Origin: Lunularia cruciata
Taxonomy: Eukaryota; Streptophyta; Marchantiopsida; Lunulariales; Lunulariaceae
Assembly (NCBI GenBank): GCA_948567375.1
Contig: OX419757.1
Location: forward strand, 43,400,001-43,464,000
DNA: 64,000 nucleotides
Reading direction: 5' to 3'
Part shown: piece by piece, positions 35,386 through 46,464 of the stretch
Numbering within the stretch: the first letter of the stretch is position 1
Layout of the letters: every line of letters starts with the position of its first letter
Translations under genes and position numbers: made by a program
The notes under the pieces: model-generated
Databases searched by the model: none
What the model saw: only the letters and a program-made list of their open reading frames with translations
What the model was told of the DNA's origin: nothing

Positions 35386-38300
35386 TGTGGTACCTACATT
35401 TTTTTGTTTTGAGTTGGTTTAAGGGGTTTTGAAAGAAGAAGTATATAGTTGAAGCAAAATTGAGCCCAAAGGATGTAAGAAAGAAGAAGATTCATGTTTT
35501 GGTATCAACGCAAAGAAAGTTATCTCAGGTGAGTAATTGTTAGTACTTGGATCGGATGGGATCTATCAGATTTCAACCCAAAGTAAGGATACTTCACCTT
35601 GAGGTGATCAACCTAATGCAAAGATAGCGTAACAATTTTCCTTTGGGATTGGAAATTCAAGATTGTGTCGCACATAAAATAGCTAAAGCTTGAGCAAGAG
35701 GAATTGACGAGAGAAGTGCATGTAGAAGGTATGATTTCTTGGTAGACGAGCATTTGAAGAATGACTAAAAAACATCAGACTATAAGGTCAAGATTTGAAT
35801 CAAGGAGAGGAATGACAAGTAAATTTTTGGTGCCATTGCAAAGTCGTCTTGAGAAAGATCAGGGAAGAGGAGTGGTAGTGAGTGAGGTTGTTGTGAATCC
35901 AACAGGAGTTAGAATTGTGATGGGGTGTTGTAAGAAGAATGCCAAATTTGCAATGAAGAATCATGCAATTTTTCAATTAGATGTGATAGCCAGGTTTGGA
36001 ATCTTGAGTCTACTTTGTATCACATTCCTTGCGTGGAATTGGAACCTAAGTTTTCCAAGTTTCATGACTAAGATAGTGGAGAATGTCTAGAGGGTCCCAA
36101 AGAAGAAGAGAAGAGAGGAAATCTGGCTTGGTGGACAGAGTCGGATTGGAGATTAGTTTTGGGAAGAGAGGCCAAAGAAGAGATTGGAGCCACTTTCCTC
36201 AAGAAAGGAGAAGTTGCAAAAGAAACCGCAAAAGTGAGAGCATTTTTTACTAAGTCCATGCACAAAGAATGGATATAAGGTAGAAAGCTATCATGATCTT
36301 GTGAAGTGGGGTATTGTGGGAGCAATGATGGTGATATTTAAACCAAAAAGAAAAATGTACATAATGAAACACCAAGCGGTGTTCTTTCATAAATTTTTTG
36401 CAAGAGAACCCATAAATTGGGCAAAGTGCTTTTACCAACGCACAAGGTAGATGGTGTGGAATTTGTGAGAAAATTTGCCACCACACTACATTTTCCCATT
36501 TGCAGCCCATTTCTACTTGTGGTTGAATTTACTAAATGCGGTGGAGAGACAAAAGATTGTGTCATATTTCCACCAAGATTTAAGAAGAGAAGCCAATGTG
36601 GATGAACAGTAGTACATTTGGCAAATCTGGAGCAATGACAAGCACTACGTCAAAACAAGACAAAATGTGAAGGTGGAAATAACCGTTTCAAAGATGAGGA
36701 CAAAGAGTTGGCCAAAAGAAGAGTTGGCATTGAGGAGACCTCAAAAAGCAAGAAAGGTAAATCCGAAGAAAGACGTTGTGATGATTGCATCATCAAAGGA
36801 AGAGTAAGAAGGCAAAGCCAAGTATAGATTGGAGAACTCAAAAGGAGAAGACGAACTAGAGCTCACGTTGCAAAGTGAAGAATTAAGCAGTGAGAGTGAA
36901 GAAGGTGTAGAGGTGCAGCAATGAAGCAAAGAAGAAGAAGAAGAAGATTAGAAGACCAAAAGTACGAGTTACAAGAAGGAAGAAGATGAAGTTTTGGAGG
37001 AGTTCAAACCTAAGATTGTAATTCAGAAGGCAATTAGATTGATGAGAAGTGAAGCAAAGCCAAGCAGAAGAAAACAATCTGAAGAAGCAAGAAGCTTGGA
37101 GGAAGAAGAGTTAGTGTCGATACAAAGATCCAGACTGCAAAGTAAGGTGTCAGGAGAAGAACAGAAGAAACAATATGAAGGAGTACAGTATCTTCAAGCA
37201 ATTGTGTGTCCACTATTGTTACAAATAGAGATCATGAAGAGAGAAATGCAAAGCAAGCATCCCAATGTGCAAAATGTGTTATAGGTATTAGAAAGGTTCA
37301 AGTTGGAGAATTTGGAGTTGAGAGAGCATCTAATCCAAGGAGAGGACGAAAGAGGGATACTACAAGTAGATGCAATATTACAAAAGAAAATGAGTGAGAA
37401 TCTACAAAAAAGAGTTGGAGAATAAAGCTAGAATTATAGAACAACATGCGATAGATAGAAGAAAACAAGTAGTTATGCACGAAAGATTAAAGAAGGAGTT
37501 TGAGGATTCTAGATTGCAAGTCATACATACTACTATGAAGCAAACATCCTTCTGTGAAGATAGTTGAGAGGGAGCAAGAGCTTGACAATGTGAGGCAAAG
37601 TGTAGAGGAGAAGAGGCAGTGTTAGTAGAGAGAGTTAACAGGGGGATATGAGGAAGAAGAATGATTAAAAGAGATAATTCATAGTTTGGAAGAGACCTTG
37701 ACGTAGAAGAAGAAGGAGGGAGCATCTGCAAGCGGAATTCACCAAGGAGTTGAAGATGTATCAAGAGGATTGGCTGGCTGATCATGAGAGGGAGAGGCAA
37801 GAACGATCAAGGACAATTGAAGAGGTTTCAATACAATTGAAGGCAATGTTGAGTACTGAATCTAGTGTGAAGATTGAGGAAACAAGACTACATGAGTTGA
37901 AATTATTAGTGCAGGAGACAAGGAAGAAGAATGTGAAAGACAAAGATCTGAATGCATTACTGATTAGTTTCATAACTCGAGTAGATAGGAAAATAGTGGA
38001 GGTAGAAGATAATGTAACTATTAGATTGGATTTGGTCAAGTTAGGATTAGATAAACTTTGGGACAGTTTATAGACTCAACCCGAGGTACGAGAAGTCGGG
38101 GTTCATGTGTCTTCAGATTTATCATTTGACTCTTTAGAGAAAAGTGGGTTGCAAGATAAGGAGGTAGATAGATTACCTATGAGTTTAATTGCAGATTAGA
38201 GTGAGGACATGTTGGAATTGGTAGAAGAATTGGAAGTTGTAGAACCCAAAGTACATGAGGTGAAGGGACTTTCCTCGAGTGTGGAAGCTGAAGTAGAGGT

Positions 38301-39106
38301 TGACATCGGATTGGTGTAGTAACAATTTTGAGATTTGAAGAGGTAGATATGAAGAGGTGCATTGTCATTTTGGATTTGCAGGTTGGTAGAGTTGTTAGGA
38401 ATCTGTTTAGGAAGTTAGATTACTACTGAAGTGCTTTGCCTATGTAAAGGAGGCATTTGCAGTGTGCTATTGTTTAGTTTCATATTCTTGATAATAGATA
38501 AAGCGAAGTGTTGTGAAGTAGTGCTCATCATTTAAGCTAAATTCCGAGTATCAATTTTGTGTGTGTGTTTGTGAGTGTTGGGAGAAATTCAAAGTGCAAT
38601 TCTGAGTGTTAGATTTTGGATTCTACATCTCTGATTCCATTTTGTGTGGTTGATCTTGAGTGGATAGTAATCGAAGCAATGCCTTGACAAATCTGAAAAG
38701 AATTGTAGTGTTGGTAGTATTCTGCAATTGTGAGTGCAGCGTGGTATTGATGTGAAGCAATTTCAATCGAGGAAGTTGTGCCTTCAGTGGAGGAGCGGAA
38801 CACAATTTTGAGATAATTTTGTAGTGAAGTAGTCATTTTCAAGACGACTGAATCATCACAATCACGTTTGTTTGGATAGAATTGAAAGATTTGTGATTAT
38901 GAGTGACAAATTGTTGTGACGAGACTGCATTTCAATGCTTGTTATTCTCTTCTGGATGTGGTTTCTATCTCGGAGATTAAAAAGAATTCAAAAAGAACTG
39001 CTTTGGTTACTTTGCTTTGGATTTGACCAATTCTCAATTGTATCTCTACAAAAATGAACTTTATTTACATGATTACCACAAAAATGATATTGGCCAAGTT
39101 GTCCCA
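35386..39106 (+). mobile_element. Coiled-coil LTR family, copy 4 (complete solo unit, 3721 bp)
   Basis: Starts TGTGGTACCTACATTTTTTT and ends AAGTTGTCCCA, parallel to copy 2 over its full length. It is flanked by GTTGT (35381-35385) and GTTGC (39107-39111), 4 of 5 identical. No primer site or gag follows, so it is a solo LTR like copy 2. Confidence 0.75.
35761..38319 (+). pseudogene. LTR-borne coiled-coil protein, copy 4
   Basis: ATG at 35761, final TAG at 38317. The N-terminal part reads SKFLVPLQSR, then AIFQLDVIARFGILSLLCIT and FLAWNWNLSFPSFM (36090), NGYKVESYHDLVKWGIVGA (36270) and PHYIFPFAAHFYLWLNLL (36490). An acidic segment spans about 36760-36920. The coiled coil runs from 36994 to 37430, is frame-shifted around 37430-37740, and resumes in the intact block 37750-38073 (TRLHELKLLVQETRKKN, VEDNVTIRLDLVKLGLDKLW). 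Compared with copy 2 there are a few indels and many stops, several of them CAG to TAG or TGG to TAG/TGA. Confidence 0.7.
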
Positions 39107-42100
39107 GTTGCTCAAAAACTAAAAAGACTAACCATGGATGAGAGAACAAAAGGATACCTTAGTCATGTTGAAGATTAAATTGGTCAAAGCATTAATCATA
39201 AAACCCTCTAATTGATGAGCACCCTCTAAATGCTAAACACAAATGACCGTTGATCTTTAACAAAAGCTTTTGACAATCGATTAAAGTTTGTAAACTGACT
39301 GTATGTTTGTGTTGGTACTTACTTGTTCGTCTTGAACAACGGAGCTGATGCAGGAAGAAAATGAAAAATCATTCTCTCGAAGTAAACTCCCGGACTTTGT
39401 TCACGTGGTTCAGTTTGTTTCTTGTAGACGAATAAGCATGGGATCACCATCTTTAATCCGGGCGGAACTTATAGGATTCGGATCTATGGTGGCGAGTCTT
39501 TGGTATGTACGTTCGTGAAATTCCCAAACAATTACAACTCAGAGATTGTATTTAATATGATCAGGGATATGTGTTGGGACAATTTTGGACCTGCGTCAAA
39601 TTTACTTCTTCATCCATGTTGACTGAAAATGAATCTTTATTCTTTTTAATAAATTCGACACACTAATATGCACTTATTAGCATGATCTCTGATTCTTGTT
39701 GAGAATTATTTAGGGTAGATAGAGAGGAAACAGTATCACCTGTTCTATAGCAGTTACATTTTCAAGCTGCACTTCTATCGATCATCTAATTGTTGTACTA
39801 TCAACAACTATGAATGACACTGTAACGTTCATTACTCTTATATTCTCTTTTCATATTTCATAATTTTCATAAGCGTGAATCTCCGGGTTTCATGCATTTT
39901 TTTACCGGGGACAGTTCTTCAATTTTGCTCTTCTATAGCCCGACTGAGTCTAGAATTTAAGATTTTAGACTTTGAAAACCAATTATTATCTTTACTTTCA
40001 ATTTCAAACTCTTCTATTTTCAAATTCTGACAATTCATGTATCCTCCCATCATATTCATATTTTCTTCATACGTTGACCAAACCTACACAACCTCTATCG
40101 ATATCATTTATTAAATAAGTATCTGTAGTTCTAGCAGAAGTATGGTACCAACAAGGGAGTTAGCAAGAAGGTTCACTAGTGTTTGAAAAGGGTTATTTTT
40201 GTTGATTTTGAAAAAAAAAATTTGAAAATACTCACGGATAGCCTTTTGCCGAGAGAACCAACTCGATGTAAATTCCAAATAAATTTAATCTTTACCCATT
40301 CTCCTTTGTCCATGTCATAGGAACACTAAAATCCATAACATTTAGAAACTATAATAGGACTAACTTTAGAGAAAGTTGAATGTAGACTATAATGAATCAA
40401 TTGCATTTTGTGGAGAGTGATCGATGGTGTCATGCACTTAAACCATAGTGAATCATATGATGTTGCCTCGGTACGGCATAGACGGCACCATGACTTTTAT
40501 ATTCAGTTTATTGAGCATTATTATGAAAATTCTAACGTTCTGGATGGTATTTAGACATTAGAAAGCTAAAATAATTTCGATGTCCTGAATAAAGTTTAAA
40601 ACAATGAATTACGAGTGAGATTTTATTTTGTTTTTTAATTTTTAAGTTGTAGAGTTCTGGGTAATCGGTTGGTATATGAGTTTAGTTGCTTATCTTATTA
40701 AATATCTAATACTTGCATGGATCTCGGCTATTTATGTACCATTCTTGTTTGCTATTGGACATATATTTCCATCCAATAGTCTAACTTTTGATGTCATAGG
40801 TTCTAATTTCTTGTACAGGTGAGTTCTACAGTAACTATTTTGAGAGTTAATTAGAAAATAGCAGCCATATGTAAGGGTCTTGGTTGAATGTCCATGAGCT
40901 CCTCTATATCTTAATATTGAAAGCTAAAACAAGTTTGTATCCATTTATTCCAATTGTAACCATGTGAGGAGGTCTTGGCTAATTATCCATAAGTTCAATA
41001 ACTCTATTGATCTATATCCAAAATTCTAATTTTAAACGAAGTGTAATAGTGGTGCCTACCTGTACACATGAAACACCTGAACCCGTGTTGGTGGTTGTTT
41101 TCCAGTGTTGAATTTCAAAGAAATAGTAAATCCTGCCTCCATATTCTTGTCAGACATTTGGATTTCTAAGCAATCAATCGGTAAGAATGTAGGAAGTGAT
41201 AGTATTTAAACTATATTTCTAACTTTGTCGCAAACTAACCCATGTATTCTAGCCTCATTCTCATTCCATTATCTTTCGTTGCACGGTGAAGTAACACCAA
41301 GTTCATGTAGATAAAGTCATCCTACTATTACCAATACCGGACCCAATTACCTTTAGACGATAGATATTGGAAATATGAGGACAGAAGCCGTTCGAGGAAC
41401 GGGGGATCCGGAACTACTCATTAGACGATAGATGTGGGTATGGTGCAAAAGTCATAAATACCACTAACTTAAATAAATATCACCACAAAAAAATATTTCC
41501 TGGTTTGCTCGTGAACTAACCACCGCCCATACAGCTCCAATTACGGCAATTCTATAATATGCAAGGTTATCATTTAACTCTGCCAATGATGAGTATCATA
41601 CACCAAACACTCAGAATTTCAAAATTCTCCAAATACAAGAAAACGTCGATTGAAAAGCTTATTCTAGGGTACAATTTTATTGGCATGATTGGGAAACTGA
41701 CTCTTGAACATGCCATACCCTAAATCTCATGTAATCCAGAACCTGTCTAGTCGTCTGATTGCTATTCATGTTTTACAGTATTCACAAAATATACTCCTTC
41801 AGTAATTCAGCCTCATTACTAATCCCTAAAACAACTCCTCCAAAGTCCGCCGAAGTCTTCGTATGAAACTACTTCGTTGAACAGTACTTGGGTAGGAATC
41901 AAAGTAGTGATCCAAACTAAAGTTTACAATCCATGAGGAAAAGGATCTAGCGTATAGGTACTAACAATGAATGAGAAGAAGTATGGTTTTTGCTAATGGT
42001 ACAAGTAACTAAGAAACGACTAACTGGGATTCATATAAAACATAGAAGTTTCAATGTCCACAAAATTTGCTCCCACCAGCTATTATACAATTTAACACCT

Positions 42101-42792
42101 GCACTGAATTTTAGCAGAACTTTAGCTATAAGGATGCTCCTACATCGGCTGCAGCACTCATGGTGTACAATTGAGCAATCTTTCACCTTCTGCGGGGTTC
42201 CCAGGCAAAGGTCTAGCGGCTTTTTGCAACAATTACCACTGCACAGATCAAACAAGCAGACGAGTTCGCTTACAAACCCGATGGTACTTTTGACAACAGA
42301 GTGCCGGCCCCTCTCCAACATTTTTTGGATAAATCTTGACACTGTACAAAGCAGAAGCGCCACCCGCAAACTTTCCTTGTTCCTCTCGCAAGTTTGTAGG
42401 ACAATCCCTTGTGATTCAGAAGTTTCACGCTCAAGCCTATGTCTCCTGGGAACGAAACCCACAATTTCGGGCTTCAGACCTGCTTGCACGTTAAAGTTCT
42501 TCAAAACTGATATCTTGTCTTAGTGAGATGCTCCACTGGAAGCTCCTGGCAATCTCATGACTCAAAAATGTGATAATAATCCAAACGAGTGAAAAAGATA
42601 ATCAACTCCGCTCCCAGCCATCTGAAAAGGACAACAGTTTATGTACAGGCCGTGCCCAGAAACCTACTCTTGGTGTTGAGTTCCAACTAGTGGATTGGTT
42701 ACTCAAACCAGTGTGCTTGAAAAGACCTGACTCTGGGGCAGTTCGATAACTGGAGTTGATCGTTCAAAGAATGCTCCGTTTATTTATGTAGA
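39107..42792. other. Intergenic region left of the kinase gene
   Basis: Mixed-composition, apparently single-copy sequence. A minus-strand frame at 42504-42031 (157 codons) and an overlapping plus-strand frame at 41990-42523 (177 codons) are open, but neither has a recognisable motif. They overlap each other on opposite strands and probably lie in or beyond the kinase 3' untranslated region. Nothing else is seen. Confidence 0.45.
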
Positions 42793-43032
42793 TCACACAA
42801 TTGTGCATCTACATTGTCGGCTGACATTCAACCATTCGTCCTGATCTGTGTCGTCCTCGTCGTGATTGGCCACATAAGTTGGCTCAGTTTGCGTCGTACG
42901 ACCCACTACGCGGCCACCACGCATGCTTAACGTGGGTCGACTGTACTTGTCTGGTGAATCTCCTTTAGAATTCCTGGACACATCAACGTTTTCTTTAAGA
43001 TTTGAGTACAGCGGTTGGTGATATTGAGCCAT
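42793..43032 (-). CDS. Small open frame downstream of the kinase, possible alternative last exon
   Basis: ATG at 43032-43030, 79 codons, ending RQCRCTIV then stop. It is hydrophilic with an acidic stretch (NHDEDDTDQDEW). The last four residues (CTIV) have the form of a CaaX prenylation box, though the first aliphatic position is Thr. It lies 91 bp downstream of the kinase stop on the same strand. It could be a distal coding exon used by alternative splicing, or chance in the 3' untranslated region. No strong acceptor site precedes it in frame. Confidence 0.2.
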   Translation of the reverse strand: MAQYHQPLYSNLKENVDVSRNSKGDSPDKYSRPTLSMRGGRVVGRTTQTEPTYVANHDEDDTDQDEWLNVSRQCRCTIV

Positions 43033-43123
43033 AAATATACCACACTTAACATATTACCACACCAGTTTCTACAAGATATTCAAAAGTAGTATTTTTCTTA
43101 TGATACGAGGAGGGTTAACATTT

Positions 43124-46100
43124 TCACCGAGAATCCGTCAAATAAACTGCGTGAAGGTTGCGGTAGTTCGGTAATATCGACAACGAGCGGACAATGCAAT
43201 TAACACACCACCTTAATTTCTTGGAGGACGTCTTGGTTCCCATTTTGGATTCGAGGTTCGCAGAGTATCCCGTCTCCAGATATTTCACAATCTCCGAGAA
43301 TTCGGGCCTTCTTGTAGCATCCTTATCCCAACATCGGACCATGAGCTTCGTAAAAGTAGATGATGAGAAATCAGACGTTGGAGGCCGATGGTTCTGCAAG
43401 AGACAAAAAACAAATGATGAAAAGGTTTTCACTTCCCTGCTACCCAGAAATATCCCCCGAAGTCTACATCCTTTTTCGATGTGAACTGAGTCAACCCAAC
43501 GAAAACAGTAGTAAGTTGTAGAAAATTCAGCAATCTTCTCTCGAGTTAGAGACCTGAAGCTATTTGCAAAGAACAAAAAGAAATCTAACTCGGAACATAC
43601 GTCCTTGGCGACTGCATGGGCGAGCTGAACAAATGACATGCCCTCAAATGGCAAGAGGGAGGTGCAAAGCTCCCACATCACGATCCCAAAACTGTACACA
43701 TCAATCTTCCGGGTGTATGGCGAGTGGCAGATGACCTGTAGGGGAAACCAAATACGTTCATGTCCGCAGCAGGTACAGCACCTAACACCTTCCGTCAGAA
43801 ACTCAAAACCAAGTCTTACATCCAATTCTTAGAAGTTTCTTCGCTTTGCAGTTAGCTATATTAACATCCACTTTGCGTTAAGAGTGATAAGAATAGAGTA
43901 GCGGAGTTGCACTAAAGTCTGATTCGTGTGCAGCGCATACCTCCGGAGCCATCCATCGAATAGTGCCCGTCTCTGCGGTTAAATTGCCCGGATCCTCTGT
44001 CTCAAATCGAGCCAGACCAAAATCTGCGACTTTAACTCTTCCATTATCATCGAGCAGGAGGTTCGCAGACTTCAAGTCCCTATGCATGATGTTATTTTGA
44101 TGTAGGTATTCCATTCCCCTGTTTGATGCCAATTCAACATTCAGCTTTCAAAACTCAGTTCAGAACTTTGGACTATCTCCGCGTGTCACAACAGCAAGAT
44201 CATTCTAAATTGGATAGAGAAAAGCAATAAAGAAACGATTGGCCATCAGATATTTTGAGCCATGCCTGGCAATGTCGAGAGCCATAGATTGAACGATTCG
44301 GTGAGGAAGCTTCTTCCTTTGCTGTCTCACAAGATATGCTCTGAGTGAGCCCCCGTGAAGAAACTCGGTAACGATAGCCCATCTCGGTGGAGTGATATAC
44401 GCACCAATAAACTGCAAGCACACAATGACCTCATCATCCACGTCCCGTGCTCAACAGAAACGGTGTGTAAACAAATGGAGAAATGGATCCCGCGAAACTT
44501 GAAAAGCCCTATAGTTTAATGCTTGACATGTTTAAGCATTAGACCAGATTCACAAATAAATATACTTTAACGCCAATTCAATTTGGAATCTAGATCGTCA
44601 GACTACTTATGTAACATAAACGAGTAAATAGCTCGACAAAATCCGTCCTCGCGGTTATATGGCTAATAGATATGCGGTCAGTGGACGTGGTTCATTATAT
44701 GAAATATAGGACACATATACATGGTGCCACATACCAGCTGAAAGTTGAAAGATGGACAAGCTACCTCCATTAAACGCCACTCAACTTTCGCACATGCACT
44801 ATTATTTGTCCCCTGGTCAACACTCTATATCCAACTCCTCACTCTCCGGCTAAAGTATGAAACAAGACATTAAAACCTCAATATGCTAGGTCATGCAGCT
44901 GGGGTTGTTGAGCCAGACCCAGAGGCTCAAGAACAAAATGAGAGTTTAACACCTGGGCTGATAGTTGACACCAGAGTGTGCAACCGGTGAGTGCAGCAAC
45001 AAGGGAGATTCTTGAATCAACAAGACAAAGAGTCTGGAAGGGATGACTTTACCGCATCATCCATATCTGCTAATGAGGTCGCATGGAATTTCACAAAATA
45101 ACAGAATAGCTCGGCAGACATGTTTTGCGTCGACAACGGAACATCAGAGAATAAGTAACTACCTGCACGATGTTCGGGTGGTTTAACGTGTACCAGACAT
45201 CTATCTCCAGCCGAAATCCAGATTTCAACTTGCGTGATTCCTTCGTACTAGACGCTTCTGGAATCAACAACATCTTGACAGCAACTTTCTCATCCTTGTA
45301 AAGCCCCTTGTAAACCATCCCGTAGGACCCGCTTGCTACCATCTCCCCTAACTCTACCTTGCTAATGTCAATGTGCCAGGGTGACCCACGGCTCGACCAC
45401 TCTATGCACTCGTCTTCATCCACCTCCTCACGGTCCTGATTATGGCCATGATACGACGAAACAAAAGGGCTCTCGTTCCAGTCGGTCAGCAGAGCCTCTG
45501 CTGGATTGCTTGCTGGATCCGCAGCAGGTGAGGACAATAACGGCACCCAGTGATCACTTTGTTGAAAATCAGCTGATGATCTTCTACCTCTGATTTGCCC
45601 GTCTTCATTGAAAGTCACCTGTATTCCGCCAATATCCTTATCCTTGTCCCCCTTGCCTGAAGAACCGGACGAGTTCGATGCAGTAATTTGAACTCTGCTG
45701 CTGACTGCCCCTCCTCCTGGCTGGGAAGAAGGTTTCTGAAAGAAGGACGTGGTGGGTCCATCGTCCTCTAGGGAATTATCTGAACTCTGAGATGCTGCAG
45801 GGCGATTGATGGATTGGAGAGTAGATGCAGAAGAGGTGGAGATCGAAGAAGATACGGTGTCATCTTCGAGTGACTGACTACGAGAACGAGGCCCAGAATG
45901 ATCCGGTAGAGAAATGAAGCTGCAAGGTATTAACTCTTGACGAGGCCGGCTGGCAGTAATACTAGTAGTAGAGGTGGGAATGATGGTGGAGGGAAGACAG
46001 CCTTGCGAGACCTCATCCATGCGCGACAGAGGGGCGCTTCCTGTTGGGGCTACTAAAACCTTCGAGGGCACGGAGTTGCTGCTGCTTCTCCTTCCATCAC

Positions 46101-46242
46101 AGGAACAATTGGGAGGAGAGGAGCAGAGCAGAGAATGCGTTCCAATTTCATCGGGGCGGAGAGCGGAGGAAGAAGGAGAAGAAGAAGATATGGAAATAAC
46201 CCGGGCGGGATAATAGTTTCTCTCGCTTTGCTCCACTGCCAT
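43124..46242 (-). CDS. Raf-like (MAPKKK-type) protein kinase, five exons, 602 aa
   Basis: Joins 46242-45163, 44411-44266, 44118-43941, 43735-43601 and 43393-43124. All phases agree. ATG at 46242 follows a stop of an upstream frame. Residues 1-285 are Ser-rich, acidic and probably disordered. The kinase domain starts near 289: glycine loop [11 protein letters not shown] (305-308), VAVK lysine 323, [12 protein letters not shown] across the first junction, [11 protein letters not shown] (Asp 423), ADFGLA (Asp 441), TIRWMAPE (468), [12 protein letters not shown] and RRPEFSEI. This is the plant Raf-like Ser/Thr/Tyr kinase signature, closest by memory to the C-subgroup (HT1-like) enzymes of stomatal CO2 and stress signalling; the exact orthologue is not decided. 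Introns are 751, 147, 205 and 207 bp. Intron 2 has a GC donor (AG|GCATGG). No lesion is seen in the domain. It lies head to head with the UMP-CMP kinase gene. Confidence 0.9.
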
Positions 46243-46254
46243 CAAAGGTGATAA

Positions 46255-46464
46255 TCAGCCCAAAAAGATTGACAACTTAACCGACAACTTAAGTGGCAAT
46301 CCTCCACACTCAAGCCTCCTTCGATCGTTGTCCAAATCTTCAGGTTCTGCAGCACCGGAGAACATCATTCCAGCATATAGACGACACTCTCCCCACTCTA
46401 TTCTGCTGCGATAAAATAGATAGTCAACAGAGTCTTCCTCCGCCAAGATCTCGGTCGAATTCAT
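46255..46464 (-). CDS. Upstream open frame of the kinase gene (69 codons)
   Basis: ATG at 46464-46462 and TGA at 46257-46255, ending 12 nt before the kinase ATG. It sits in the region expected to be the kinase 5' untranslated leader. If transcribed, ribosomes would meet it first and would have little room to reinitiate, so it could lower kinase translation. Sequence begins MNSTEILAEEDSVDYLFY; no known conserved-peptide family is recognised. The transcript start is unknown, so this is conditional. Confidence 0.4.
   Translation of the reverse strand: MNSTEILAEEDSVDYLFYRSRIEWGECRLYAGMMFSGAAEPEDLDNDRRRLECGGLPLKLSVKLSIFLG

Noticed and set aside
41990-42523. Plus-strand frame of 177 codons, with a 157-codon frame on the other strand
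   Set aside because: The two overlap fully, neither has a motif or a splice context, and the region is probably downstream untranslated DNA of the kinase gene.
43394-43600. Read-through of kinase intron 4 as coding (the frame is open across it)
   Set aside because: The intron is in frame and open, but it has clear GT and AG borders, and removing it restores the conserved AVAKD-NHRPP kinase sequence.
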